Of a DNA stretch of 64,000 bases, positions 36,542-49,200 are shown one piece after another. Source of the stretch: Luscinia megarhynchos. Taxonomy: Eukaryota > Chordata > Aves > Passeriformes > Turdidae. Location of the stretch: contig JAPFBE010000003.1 in NCBI GenBank assembly GCA_034336665.1, positions 35,500,360 through 35,564,359 of the forward strand, given 5' to 3'. The translations under genes and the position numbers were made by a program. Position 1 is the first letter of the stretch; every line of letters begins with the position of its first letter. The notes under the pieces were generated by a model. That model saw only the letters and a list, made by a program, of their open reading frames with translations. It did not search any database and was not told the DNA's origin.

Positions 36542-39500
36542 TTCATATGTTTAAGTAAATTTTTTTAGTACACTTCTATAAACAGCTATAAGAGTGACAA
36601 TTCACATTATTAAATTCAAGACTATAATGATATTTTTTTAAATTTTGCTTTAAACTATTGTGGCTTCTACTTATAATGCAAAATCACACACAGTAAAAAA
36701 TCCCTGCAGTTGTGAATGTTATTGATGGCTGCTGCTGTTTTTATGAATGTTGGTTTTTATTCTGACAGAAACTTATTTCAGCTATAGTATCATGTTTAAA
36801 TGGCTGTTTGGCTTACTGCACCCAGACTGATACTTCCGATAGCTAAACCCCTTCAGTTCACCTCATAATATAATATAATGTGTAAGTTAAGGTCATTACC
36901 ATATAACTAATCTGATGGATCCTAAAGGATTTAAAAATGGAAGTTTTTTTCTCCCAAAGGACTGGACTGGCTAGTATATTTGAATTGAAAAACAGAAAGT
37001 GAGTTTCTGTCTAAATATATTATTTTAGCCAGAAAGCAACTGTTATACAGATCTTGAATATTATCCATTTATATATATTTTGAAAAACAAAACTACAGAT
37101 TGAAAACTATCTCTATTAAGTCCCCCTTTTTGTACGTAATTCCTCTACAAAAACCTACATTACTATCGCTTGTCCAGTTCTAAACTTTCTTTTTCCTGTC
37201 AGTGTGCAACATCTGTAGTAACCATAAAATGAAAGTTACCAGTTGTTGCCTGAGCATTCGAATGTCACTGGGCAAAGTTAGAAATAATTTTTGATAGCCT
37301 CAAAGGGTCTGTTTCTGTAGATTTAGCAAACAAAATGTGGGAGCAAGTTGAATGTGCCACTGAAAGCAGTATTCAACGAGCTTTGTATGAAATGGGGGCT
37401 TGGGGCAGACTGATGTGTATCACTTTGTCCAGTATGTCAAGAAAATGTGAAGATGGTAAAATACCTACACTATTACTGTACTTAAATTTGTCTATATATT
37501 GTATGACAAAAGAAGGTTGAACGTTGCTTAATGCATAAAAACAAAAGCTGAAGCCAAATAAATCATGTACATGACCTGTTGGCAGGAGCAGGCTGTATTT
37601 AAAGATCAACTGATACCTGTATTTCTAAAACGAAAAACATGCCCTGTTCCCTTATGAGAAACAAGCTATTAAAAGTCAATACTCAAAACAGACCTATGCA
37701 GTTTTGTTTCCTCTTCTAAAAGCAAGAAGCTAAGTAATCATACATGCAGCTATGGTATCAAGCATTTTGTTCTGCATCACGTAATTTGCTGCTAAATAGC
37801 AACATTTGTTCTTGCATTTAACACTGTGTAGGTTTGTAGGTTTAGATGTTACCAGGTTATTTTCAGTCCCACCTCTAGGACTATCTTGTGGACAAAATGC
37901 CATTCATAATGGGATTGCCCCATCTGCCATTACACATTTCACTACCTGTCTTTCTTTCCCCTGCCCTCAAAAAAAAAAAAAAAAAAAAGGAAAAGCAGCT
38001 AGGTCTTTGGTTTGGTTTGGTTTGATTTCCTCTGTTGGGGTATGAGTTCAGTTGGTGGAATCTGCTGTCCTAAGGCATTCTTTTCTATGTCTTAGATCTT
38101 TGTAGACCTGGTGTGGGTGAATGTTACGGTTGCATTGCTGTAGGGTTTTCTTTTTAAAATTACTGTAGAACTTCAGACACTGTTGATTTCTAGAAAAATA
38201 AAGATGCATATAGTTTGAGAAGGGACAAGTTGACATTTGATGGTAAGAACTTTGGATGTTCTTGTATTCCCATAGGACTTCCTACCCATTTAATGCAAAG
38301 TATGCAGGAGCATAGACTGATGTGTAGTGTTTAAACCATGAGCTTCCTGCATGTCTGCGTAGAGAAAATACCCTTGGTGATTGTGCTCAGTGTTTAATTT
38401 TTATTTCATTGCAGTTAGAAGCTTGAACTTCAAATTTTGGTCCGACAAGTTTTGGGTTGTTCTGGGGTTTTGTGTGTCGTTGACCACTCCAAGGAGGCAG
38501 GTCGGCATTTTTGTTGCCACCTAACTTGAGCAGTATTCATTTCCCTTATATAGTAACAGAAGAGGTCTTAGTTTTCCCAAACTTGTTCATAAATGTCCTG
38601 GAAAATTATTTTCATATGAAACAGTGCATCTGTCTGGCAAAGGTAGGAGTGTGGAAGGCCTTAGAACAGCATGCTAAACATGTGCTCTTACTCTGGTGAT
38701 TTGCTAAACTGCCCTTTGAACTTCACTTGTTCATTTATCGTTTTTCCAAGCCCAAGTGGAAAGCTGACTCCTAAGAAATGTATTGGAGGGATGGCATCCT
38801 TGCAGCGTAGCAAAGCAGAGACAGTTATGTTAGTGAGATGTCTAAACTGCCAAGCAACTGCATGCATATGTATAATCTCACTAAAGTATCAATAGTTCAT
38901 TCATTCCTGTCTTGTCTTGAAAAAGGATTTACCTTTGAATTTCTCCTTCTCTCTTAAGCTATGTGCTACCTCTGACACCTCGCCCTATCTATTGTCCTTC
39001 CTGACCTCAAGCTGATATCCCCCTCTTTGTGATGCTATTAACATGCTCTCAGGATTGAGTTTCTGCCATTTTTTGCATGTACACCAAATATGGAGATGTT
39101 GGTTATTTACTTTTAACTGCATGCACTATTCCATTAAACATTTTCAGGGCATTTTGGGTTTTGGCTCTGTCATTGCAAGGTCTCAACTTGGTGCAAGTGC
39201 AGGTGAAATTCAAGTCAATAAACACCTTCCAGGTTGCATTACAGAGGGGATTTATTTCAGATGAGTGCTGTGGAGCTGCCTGTGTGCCTAAGGCTCATTC
39301 CAAGGCAGGAGGATATGGTTGAAGTGCCCAGGTTGGTATAGTTTCGGACTGACGGGCCGGTCTAGCAGGAGCTGAACCATGACTTTCATGCAGCTCTGTT
39401 CATTCTCATGCTTGTACTGCCACGTGTGCATTTCAGGGTTACCCCCCTCTTCCCATCCCACCCTTTTGTTAGCCCACTGAAGAGTGCTGGGTTTCTGTTG

Positions 39501-40485
39501 ACATTTCTATACTAACCAACCTCTTGCTTACAATCATCTTCCATGGACTGACACTTAGAATCGGGTTTTGCTAGCTCAGCGTCAGCTCTGCTTGAAAGGA
39601 CATAGATCCCCTTTGACAATAAAAGGCCAGTTGTGTAGCAGAAGCTTGATCCCAGTCATTTTTCCTACCCCTCATATCACAGACCGTAGAATAATGTAAA
39701 TATTTTTGTTTTCAGAGTGGTACAGAGAATCAGCATAGGTCAAGTCAAACAGAGTTAAAATGCGTGGTTTGGATGTATGAATGTCTTCTCTGATGTTTAT
39801 TACAAGGCGGCTTGAATTCTGTGGCTGTACCTGGGAGAAGCCAAGCTCATTTTCTAAGAAGCTGTGGTTGACCAAAGCTACAGTTATAAAACAGACTTGG
39901 AAAAGGCAAATTGACATCTAGATATGTACTTAATCTACCACAAGTACTGAAAACGCACTGTTGCAGTATGGATGATGTATTAAAACCAGTTTCAGGTATC
40001 TGGCACACTTTGCCTTTTGTACAAATGATAAACAAGCCATTTAGGTTAATAAGCATCAGTCGAGATCATTTCTCTTTATTGAATTTATCAGTAATTGTAT
40101 CCATTGAGTTACATCTTTTCGACTTTAAAAACTGGTACATTTGCATCTAATGATGAATGATGGTGAGCTTTTCCCATATGTTTAGAATAATGTTTAAAAG
40201 AGAATCATGGATTGTGGGCCCAATCCTGATCCCATTCAGATTAGCTGCCCTTCATTACAGATTTTGTAGTACCAGAGCCATAAGCACAATACTTCTATCT
40301 TCGTATGCAAAACGTTATATACCAAGAACAATAATTGTATCTATACAATTATTGCCGACATCACGGTTGGAAAGAAGGTGAAATAGGTTATTCAGCGATA
40401 AACAGGATTTTTTTCCTTTTAAACCAAGGTGAGGTACACGAAATAAAGATTTAAGCGGTAAGAACAGCAAAGTCCCAGTTTTTCA
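36542..40485. other. ARGLU1-EFNB2 intergenic interval, first part
   Basis: No coding exon was recognised. It contains a poly(A) tract at 37,969-37,988 followed by a short (TTTGG)n run near 38,007-38,025. The two genes lie in the same orientation, and the gap from ARGLU1 poly(A) site to the EFNB2 start codon is about 8 kb. Conserved enhancers are likely but cannot be delimited without alignment. Confidence 0.6.
37969..38025. repeat. Poly(A) tract followed by (TTTGG)n
   Basis: About 20 consecutive A, then GGAAAAGCAGC, then four tandem TTTGG units ending in TTTGATTT. Simple low-complexity DNA. Confidence 0.85.
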
Positions 40486-41045
40486 GTGAAGACAAGGGAT
40501 AGGCAGGTCTCACCTGCTGGCTGGCAGCGCCCATCCGTCCACCCGCGCGTCCCTCCCCGTCCGCCGAGCCGGGCCGCCCGGGCGCTGGGGATGCGCGGCG
40601 CCGCTCCCAAGGCCGCCGCAGGATTTCCCCCAGCAGCCTGGTCCCTGTGTGCTCCTCTGTCAGGAAACACGAAATGTCTGCCGGGACCTCCTCCTGAAAT
40701 AGCCCCCAGAGAAGCGGCGGCCGAAGCCGATTTCTAACTTCCCAACATTCGTCGGCTTTTTTGCTTTGAAACCCCCGTCCCCAGCCTTTACTCTCAGTTT
40801 CTCCCGTGTCCGCGGCGGCAAGGTCGGAGGCCGATGCAGAGGCGCAGGGGCCGGGAAGGATCGCGGTGGCAGCGCGGCTGCCCGGGGTCCCGGCGCGCCG
40901 CAGCCCCGCCGAGCGCCGCCGGCCCCGCCCGCCCCGGCCCGCTCGGAACCCGAGCAGCTCTGCGGCTCCGCTGGCGCCCTGCGGCCCGACCCAACCGCAG
41001 CCGGCTCCTCGGCCGAAAGGCTGACCCGAGCGGAGTAGCCACCGA
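40486..41045. promoter_or_regulatory. Intergenic CpG island, possible antisense promoter
   Basis: Two CpG-dense blocks (about 40,515-40,620 and 40,800-41,045) sit roughly 3.5 kb upstream of the EFNB2 start codon and 4 kb downstream of ARGLU1. At the left edge the minus strand reads CCAGCAG|GTGAGACC, a consensus 5' splice site with the exon ending at 40,514. That suggests an unannotated antisense transcript starting in the island and running towards ARGLU1. The island may instead be an upstream regulatory island of EFNB2. The ORFs across it are Arg/Pro/Ala-rich products of GC bias and are not proteins. Confidence 0.55.
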
Positions 41046-42279
41046 GCCCGCGTTCCTTTGATATCTTAATCTTTGTTGATTAGGTTATCTCGGAAACAAG
41101 CGCCCAGTTTTGTCTTGGTTTTATTAAAGTGGATTTTTATACACATACAGAGTGCATCGGTAGCATGCTGGACAGTAAAACAGCTGTATTTGCCTAAAAA
41201 TGATTAGGCACCGGACAATAGGAGCCGTGTGATATATTTAGCTACAGGAGGATATTTTCAGACAATACCAGGGCTCTTCATTTCCTCTGGTTTACTTAAA
41301 GCAAGGATACGAAGAGTTAGAGGTCACAGTTTACTCACCGCTTTTACAAAACACCGCTCGTAACCTTTTGCTTCTAAACAAACAGAAGCAGCAGCATCAC
41401 AAAATTGAGGTAGACCTATTTTACACGTCTCTGTTGCTGGAAGCACTTATCAGGCTCTGTGTTTACACTGCCTCACGACCGGCTACACACCAACATTTGT
41501 TTAAAAGTTTAATAATTAAGTACTTTCCTCCCTTCACCGGTGAAGTTCTCCTTTGATGCCCCTCGGCGTGCATAGATACCTAAGCTCCCACTTGAGTGCT
41601 AAGTTTCCGTCCTGGGAATCAGATCCTTTTCCACCAAATTGCGTCGCCGGATCTGCAATTCCTTCCTCACTGCAAATTAAATTTAATTAAGCAGTTTACT
41701 TAAAAACGTATTCGATGTTTTGTGTGAAAAGCAAACTGATTTCCTTGTTTTCTTGAGTGGTAGATTTCATTAGAGAACTACCGGGCACAATTAACTCAAA
41801 ATCTATGGGGCTTCGAGCGCGCTTCCAATTTCTTCCCTCTCTGCTGCGAGCGGGAGGAGCAGGCTCTGCCAGGCTCAAACACCCTTTTAGCTGAAAAGGG
41901 GTCGAAAGAGAACACCGGCTTCTAAAATTGATCCGGGAAATAAATTACAGTGCCAGTTGTTTTCCCTATAAGAGCTTCTTGGCGTTGGTCTTAAAGCCGG
42001 ATGAGTACCACCACGAAGCCGATTTTTAAGCGAATACGCATATTTCTTCAGGAATAAAATTATGCGAAATTGGCTCTATATTAGGATTTTTGGTAGGATG
42101 TTCTTCGCATGCCTCGACTAAAAGGTAGGAAAATGGCAGAAAAGAGCGCGGTAATTTCCTGGGATTTAACTTTTAATCCTTTCTGCAGATACTAGTTTGG
42201 CAAGAAATCCCTACTGGAAGAAATTCGGTAACCCCCTTAACTTCACAGGAGCGACTGTACCATTTACACCACACCTCGG
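41046..42279. other. EFNB2 upstream region between CpG islands
   Basis: Mixed-composition sequence with no exon recognised. It has an unusually low repeat content and many short TAATTA/ATTAA homeodomain-like words, for example near 41,510 and 41,680, consistent with proximal regulatory DNA of a developmental gene. This is inference only. Confidence 0.45.
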
Positions 42280-45030
42280 TCCAGCTCTTGCGGCGGACCG
42301 CTCGCGTGTGCCGGCTCCCCAGCGGTAGCAGCTCCCGGGGCTCGGCTCTCGCGGGCGGTGCTTGCGGCCGGGCGCGGGCAGCGGCGAGGGGCGGCGCGGA
42401 GCGCTCCCCGTGCGGAGCGCAGCCGCTGGCCGCTAGTGGGAGCTGTGGGCCCGTGCAAGTGCCGCGGAGCCGCGCCGGGCGGGCTCCGAGCGCGGCAGCG
42501 CCGCGACCCCCCGGCGCCCTCCGCCCCTGCGGGGATCTGCGAAACCGCGGGGAAAGCATCTCCAGGGCTGCCCGCAGGTAGCTCCCTCTGACCAGAAATT
42601 AGTGATAGAATGAAGTAAAAAGGCCAGGTGCCGTGCCGCTGGGATACGCGGCGTCTGAAAGCGAACTGTGTCCGAACCTCCCCTCTCCACGAAAATCTAG
42701 AGGGGAAGAAAGAGTTTCTGAGCAATCGCCAGAGAAAGGCGAGGGAATCCACAGCCAGCCCCGGAGCCCCGCATTGCCCGCCGTACTGCATCCCTCCGAG
42801 GGGCTCCGCATGTCCGACTCTTCTTTATTCAGTGACAGCCCGTGGCTAGGTGTCGCGCAACCAGATAAAACTTCGCAAACTCACAGAACCCTTGGGAAGG
42901 ACAAGTGGGAACCTAGCGCGGAAGCACCCCCAGGCCTCCTTCCCCGGCAGGGAAGGCGCAGAAAGTTGTGCGCGGAGCTCCGCGGCAGCGGGAGCACGGC
43001 CGGCCCCTTCCCGCGCGGAGGTGCGCGCTCCCGCGGGAGCTGCGCCCGCAGCGGCGGGCACGCTGCTGCCCTGCTACGGGGGGGGGCCGTGCCTCCCGGC
43101 CCTGCCGCTGCTCCCCGCTCTTTTCAGCGGCGGTGTACTAGGGAAACACTTTTAGCACAAGCTGGTTTTTAATGCTCATTTCATTTCATTTCCCCCCCGC
43201 CCCGATTTCGCTCCATCAGGGCCCGGCGCGGCTCCCGCACAGCGCGGTGTCAGTCAGAGCGAGCGGACCCTCCGCGCACGGCGGGCAGCGGCCGCCCGCG
43301 GCGAGGCGAGGCGCGGCGGGGCCGGGGGTGTTACCTGCCGGCCCGCTCGGCCGGGCTCGGCGCGCCCCGCCCGCCGCTCGGCGGTAAGTGACAGGCGCGG
43401 CGCCCAACCAGCGCGGCGGCCCGCCGGCGGCCCTATGAGCGGCGGCGGCGGGGCAGCGGGGCCGCGCTTATATGGCTACGGCAGCGCGCTGCCGCCGGCC
43501 GCGCTCCTGCGCCGGGGACTCGCAGCGGCGGCAGCGGGGCTTGGGAGCGCCGCGGTGGGAACAGCAGTGGCTGGCGCCGCTTCTCTTCCCTCGCTCCGTT
43601 CCTTCTCCTCCGCCGTGGGTTGCGCGTCGGCGCAAGTCCCGCGCCCGGCGTTCCTCCTTCTCAGTCGGCCGCCGCGGCGCGTACTGCAGATCGCGCAACG
43701 GGAGAGGGACGATTTGACGCTGCGACCTCCCGGCCCCCCCTCCACCCGTTTTGATTTATTTTATTTTTTATTTTTGTTATCGTTATTGTCCGCCCCTGTT
43801 TCTTTCCTTGGTCCGCTCCGTGGTCTTTGCCGGCGACAAGGACAGCAGTGCCCCTCGGGGAAGCCGGAGCCCTGCGGATGCGCCTCCCCGGGACTGGGGG
43901 AGCTGACTCGGAGTGGATTTATTGACTCGCGGTCGCTTCCGAGCTGCCCGAAACAGCCCGGGCTGGTGCCCGTGCGGATTGCAAACTGCGGGGAGCAGTG
44001 AGAGACATACAGGAGGAGCCGCCCGCCGAAGCTGTGTCCTTTTCCCCCCGACCCTTTTATTTCTCCCGCCACCCTTTATTTTACCTTTTTTAATTTATTT
44101 TTTGTTTTACTCCTTTTCACGCGGGCCTTAGACACTGTGAACGCGTATGGCGCTCTGGATCCAAATGGGAGTTGGCAGTTTGAGTGGCATCTTCCAAGGC
44201 AGCCGGGAGACCCCCACTAAGAGGAAGGACTGAGGCGTTTGCATTTCTTTTTGCTATTGCTGTTACTTCGGAGGTAGCTTGGATCTGACCTCACAGGAGA
44301 TATTCCTACATGCGAGTGGCATACATGACTCAGTAGATCTGCCTGCAGCTCTTGCCAAGTGCATCGTCGACTCTTACTGTGTGATTTTAAATTTTTTTTT
44401 TTTAATTTTTTTTTCTACTATTTTTTTTTCCGTATCAATCATCCCGGCTGTTGGGATACCGGGCACCCACCCTGCTGTTGCTGCTCAGGTGCGTGGGAAG
44501 GCGCACGGCGGAGTTGGCGAGGCTCCGGGGAGGGACTCGGTGCCGCCTGCGACCATGGCAGCGCGGAGGCGAGATGCCTCCGCCTGGAAGTACTGCTGGG
44601 GAGCCGTGATGGTTTTATGCAGAACTGCACTGGCGCGGTCCATCGTTTTAGACCCCATATATTGGAATTCCTCTAACCCCAAGTAAGTTTCCATCCGCTC
44701 CCGCCGCCGTCTCCCCGGGGACCGGCGCTGCTCGCCGTGCGCGGGGAGGGACGGGCCGCGGGGACACGGGCACGGGGCGGGCGCGCCGGCGGCCAGCGGC
44801 TCCGGCCCGGCTGGCAGCGGGCCGGCCCTGCCCGGGCCGTGCTCCGCGGGACGGCGGGGCTGCCCGTCGCCCCCTGCCCCGGGAGGGAGGGTCTGCGGAG
44901 GGAGCAGGGAGGGGAGGCCGGGCCGGAGCGGGAGCGGGCTGGGGAGTGGTGCGGCGGTAGCAGGATAAAACCTGCGGGCAAGGTCCGGGCTCGCCCGGGC
45001 TGGAGCAGCGGAGGAGCCGTGCTGCGCTGA
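42280..45030 (+). promoter_or_regulatory. EFNB2: EFNB2 promoter and CpG island
   Basis: A broad CpG island with a few AT-rich interruptions, notably a T-rich stretch at about 44,391-44,430. A TTATATGG element at 43,468-43,475 lies in otherwise GC-only sequence and could serve as a TATA-like or SRF (CArG-like) site, placing one possible transcription start near 43,500. A GCG|GTAAGT donor-like site at 43,384 and an acceptor-like CTGCTGTTGCTGCTCAG ending at 44,488 raise the possibility of a spliced 5' UTR. Broad islands of this type are typical of developmental regulators. The exact start site cannot be fixed from sequence. Confidence 0.7.
44555..44682 (+). CDS. EFNB2: EFNB2 (ephrin-B2) coding exon 1, partial gene
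   Basis: The exon encodes 42 full codons plus two bases: MAARRRDASAWKYCWGAVMV, then LCRTALAR, then SIVLDPIYWNSSNP. It is the signal peptide (hydrophobic core about residues 13-27, cleavage probably before SIVL) followed by the first strand of the ephrin receptor-binding domain. IYWNSSN is the hallmark start of ephrin-B ectodomains and the whole matches ephrin-B2 (human begins MAVRRDSVWKYCWG). Ephrin-B2 is a single-pass membrane ligand for EphB and EphA4 receptors, acting in arterial specification, axon guidance and boundary formation. The ATG has a strong context (ACCATGG) and is the first in-frame ATG. The donor is CCCCAA|GTAAGT with GT at 44,683. Exons 2 onward lie beyond the window. Confidence 0.96.
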
Positions 45031-46256
45031 GTTGCCAGGAAAGGGTGATACTCTCCAACTTCTCCGTCTGCAGATGCAAACTCATCCCATTGACTCCAGC
45101 GAAGTTACATCTGCTTATAACAGGGCTAAATTTGGTTGTGGAGTTGATGGTATCAAGGCACATGTCAGTGAGTAATGAACTAAGCATTACCCATCATACA
45201 ACCATATAGTGTCATTCTTCATTAACAAACCCAATCCAAAATGTACAGGCGTTCCCAGGACCTCACTTTTAAAGCTCACTCTTAAAAGAGATGCGTTATC
45301 TTTAAAAAAAAAAGAACAAAAAAAGAACAAAACAGTAACCTCTTTACTTAAACTTACAAAATCATTGCTGTTTGAAAGAGGAACTTTAAAAAGTGGACTA
45401 TGCTTCTAAAGAAGAGTCTGAGGCAGTGATGTAAAGCTACTTACACTTCCCTTTTGTCTCCTTGGATTTTTGACATACAAAATGGAAGTTGGCTTTGTTC
45501 ATTTGTGAGAGCCTCTGAACTTTTGTGATTAGAATTACTAGTTTGGAGAACAAAAAATCGCGATAGGAAGAAGTAGACTCTAATGAGTTAAGAGAATTTT
45601 AAAGCAGAAATAAGTTAAAATATTTTTTTAATATGCATGCTCCATCTTCAGTTATATATATTCAAAATTAAATCATATGCAATGTGTTAATTGAATTTAG
45701 CGTTTCCCATTAATTCTGGTAAGTACATGTCTTGTTTTCCCGGGGGAGGAAATGTTAGGTGGTGATGAGACAAGTATGAATGGAGTATTTCCTGGATCAG
45801 GGATTAATCCTGCACAGGTGGCAGGATCTCTAGGAGTTTGGTGAAGATTTCAAAGTTTGAATTAGGAGTAGCATTTCAAGTTTACCAAGTTAACCTTACC
45901 CTACAGTCACCATCTACTGCTTTCACTAAAGAAAACATCACTATAGATTTCTGCCTGTATTATTTTTTAACGTTTGCTCTGTTTCTCTTCACCGAGAAGT
46001 TTCCTGATCTTTCTTAAAGAAAAATAACTTAAAAAAAAAAAATGAAACTGGAAGGAGCGCGGTGGACTGCTCGATTTAGTCTTTATTTGTAGTATTGATT
46101 GACGAATGTATATTTGGTATATGCACCAGGTGGGAAGGCTGTTAAAATTCCCCTCCAGTCGCTGGCTCAGCGCTTCCCTGATGCTGCATGGCTGGAGCCT
46201 TTCTTTGGCCTAGGGCAGGCGCGGCGTCACACCAGAGGGTGCAGCGGCCTGGCGGG

Positions 46257-46276
46257 TTATAAAGCGGGCTTTATAA
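46257..46276. repeat. Perfect 9-bp palindrome with TATAAAG arms
   Basis: The arms TTATAAAGC (46,257-46,265) and GCTTTATAA (46,268-46,276) are exact reverse complements around a GG spacer. Each arm contains a TATA-box-like TATAAAG, pointing in opposite directions, in a locally GC-rich stretch of EFNB2 intron 1. It may be a regulatory palindrome or chance. Confidence 0.7.
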
Positions 46277-49200
46277 GGCTGTGGAGGCTCTCGAAAGGCG
46301 AGGGCTGAGAGCCGGGGTTGCATTGCAGGAGTGGGCCTGCTGTGCTGGTGGAAAACAGCCTTGGCTCGGCCTAGGAGGAGGGGAAATGCTTCTGCATCCC
46401 AGCCCTCGCTGGGTTTATGCCTACAGAGGTCACTCTTCCAAAGCAGAAGAGCCGGCTGCTCGGGGCTCTCCTCTGCCAGCCCCAACCTGCTGTGGCTTTT
46501 TTTAACTTACCTTGATCGCTTTTATTAGCCATCAGTGAAACGAAAGCATCCGAGCAGCTGAATTCAGCCCATCTCACGGAGCCTGGGGATATGCTTCTTT
46601 TGTCAAACACGATTTGTGTTTCCATTTAGTTAATTCTAAACTGTTTGATTACAAAAAAGGTTTGAATGTTGTTAATGGTAGATCTAATGATAATATCTAA
46701 TTACTTTTTCAACTTAAATGCACGCTTAAAAATAGGTTGTGTTGCTGATGTAATTGAATTTTCTTGAGTGATTCATTGGGGCTTAATCACCACAGTGAAG
46801 AAGTACACTATTAAAATTAGTCTTTTCAATTGCTGGGGCTAGTGATTTATAGGCCTCTTGGAGGCCCAGAGTTTGAGGAGGCTTGCAAATGCATTCCTGA
46901 TACTGCTGCTGGTGAGGCAGCTCTATTTCTCCGAGCAGAATTTCTTACTAATTCTTCTCCCACTTGCTTGCCTGAAGGATCCTGAATAATTTCTCCTTAG
47001 ATAAGGTTGTCCTCACTCTGGATTCAAGCTGATTGTTAGCTTGGGTAAAGTAAAGCTGTTGAATAGATCTTGGCATGGTATAATAATAAAGCTCCTTTCT
47101 AGGTTTGAAATAATAACTATCTTTGGTGCTGGTTAATTTATTCAGGGAAGCTGTTCATTTAACTCTATTGAAAGTCTCAAGACATAAATCTGCTGAACCA
47201 GGTAGGCAATTAAAATGGGAGAAGTTGTTAGGTTAATATAAAGTATGAAATAATAAATTTTAGGTTGAGGTGAATGTATAAACTGAATTAGTTTTGCACT
47301 GAAGTCTAGAGGTTATAATTTCTAGCAGGTGGCTGGGATGGAGAGCATGCAGTAGCTATTTGAGCACAGAGCTCCCCTCTCTGTTGCCCTCTTAGCTTTT
47401 TTGAGATCTGCTTTATTGCCCTGACCAAATAATGAGATTGAAGTGACCTCCGTAAAATAATTATACCTGCGACTTTATTGCTTGAGAGGTTAAACATTGT
47501 TGTTGTAGATGGTCTTGGCAGACTTTATAGACTTATCATCTGAAGAACTTCAGATCACCTGATCTTGAAAACACAGAGGAAAAATTACTCTACATTTAAC
47601 TCCTGTTGACACTTTTTAACGGGAGACTTTCTGCCTGCATTGTTTCTGCCAAGACAAGCAATGTATGCAGATAGCATGGATTACCTCAGTTTCACCTCAC
47701 AAGGGCTCAGCGCTGCCTTTGACACACAGGACCACACGTAATCTTACAGGGCACCTTTTAGTGAAGCAGTAGAGGAATCTCATTCAAAAAAGCATCTCTT
47801 ATGTCTGAGCACCATGTCACTCTTTCCCTTTGTGCTATAGGCCAGCGAGCAAGGCGGTTCTCCTCAGTGACATGTGGAAGGTTATCCTCGTAAGTGGTGC
47901 CTTTGACACTGATTAAGTTAGATTATATAGCTGTTTTTCTCTCCCTCTGATAGCCAGTTATATATGGGATATTTCACAGCCTGCCTCTGAATGAACGCTA
48001 ACATGTCAGAAACTGATAAAATAAACTACAATTGATGACCCTGTTAAATGTTCTATTCAGTAGCATATAGACTAGTCTGCTTCTCATTGTATCTGAAATT
48101 CTTATTTTTGTAGGTAAACAAATGCACATTCACTACCGATTGAATAGCCCCTTGAACTATGCTCTGCAGTTTGCATTTGGGTTAATCTTGTCGGTTTTAA
48201 TACAGAGGGAAAAAAAGGAGAAAGCACCAGGGGTGGAATTGTTAGTGCTTTCACATCCACATTCCTCACATTTTGTCAGGATGATAAACTGTAGGTAGTG
48301 GACAGCCCTTGTTTCACAGGACAGGCAAGCCAGCCAGAGCACAAAGAGCTTGCTAAAACGATATCTCACAACATGTTTGGGAGGCTCTCAGCTAGACAAG
48401 AATTTATTTGGGAGCCCTGTGCTGTGTGACTACACTTTCTAACCTAAGCAATTACAGCTTCAAGCTGAAGAAACAGGAGTGGAAGGTTAAAATGGTTTAA
48501 ACACATGCTCCTAAATTGTATCCAAAACATAGCTGTTGACACTTGGCGTGCTAATGGATGGAGCAAGTGGTGGCTTCCAGTCAGTCCATTTGATAGTACT
48601 AACATTTGTAGCCAGGTCTCTGAAGCACAAGTGAATTAGCAAAAAGAATTCAGAATAAACTGAAGGCCGATTTCTTGAGCTGGTTATTTTCCCCAGCCTT
48701 TTATATGTAGAGTATAATTGCTATATTATTTATAGTAATTACCTTAAAGCATGTTATCTGTAAGCTGTGCTACGTTATTTCACTTTGTTTAATGAAGTAA
48801 TTGCCTTTAGAAAGGCAGTGACTAAAAGTCATGCTAAAAATCACTTAAGTTCTCCCTCTTCCCACACATGAGAATGCCTTTCTCTCCCTTTTTTTTCCTT
48901 CCTTTTTTTTTCCCCTCTTCCCTGTTTTATTGTAAAGAGATCCCATTGCTTGAGGTGTGGTACTCTGGATCATCTCAAATTCGGCCAAGGTTCCTGGCAT
49001 GGGGAATCAGGAGGTGAGGTGGCTTCTCCAGCATGCTGGCAAAGACAGGCCTCCTTTGGGGACCCTTTTTTTCTTTATGGTCTGGTCTTCATGCATCGTG
49101 CAAACCTGCAGTACTTGAAATTGCTTGTTGCAAATGAGTAGAAAGTGTTCTTCTGAGAAAAAAATAGTGATTAAAATGTTATTCATGTGTGCCTAATGTC

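Noticed and set aside
36865..36880. Short ATATA-type tandem repeat downstream of ARGLU1
   Set aside because: Only about three short units (TAATA); too short and imperfect to list as a microsatellite.
42264..43172. Long ORFs on both strands in the EFNB2 CpG island (175, 179 and 188 codons)
   Set aside because: Stop-poor GC-rich DNA yields long Arg/Ala/Pro/Gly frames in several phases at once; none shows a known motif or splice-bounded exon.
44279..44554. In-frame upstream extension of EFNB2
   Set aside because: There is no in-frame ATG before 44,555, the sequence includes poly-Phe from a T tract, and the known ephrin-B2 signal peptide begins at the 44,555 ATG.
44648..45187. 179-codon minus-strand ORF opposite EFNB2 exon 1
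   Set aside because: Antisense shadow in the CpG island with Pro/Arg/Ala bias and no domain.
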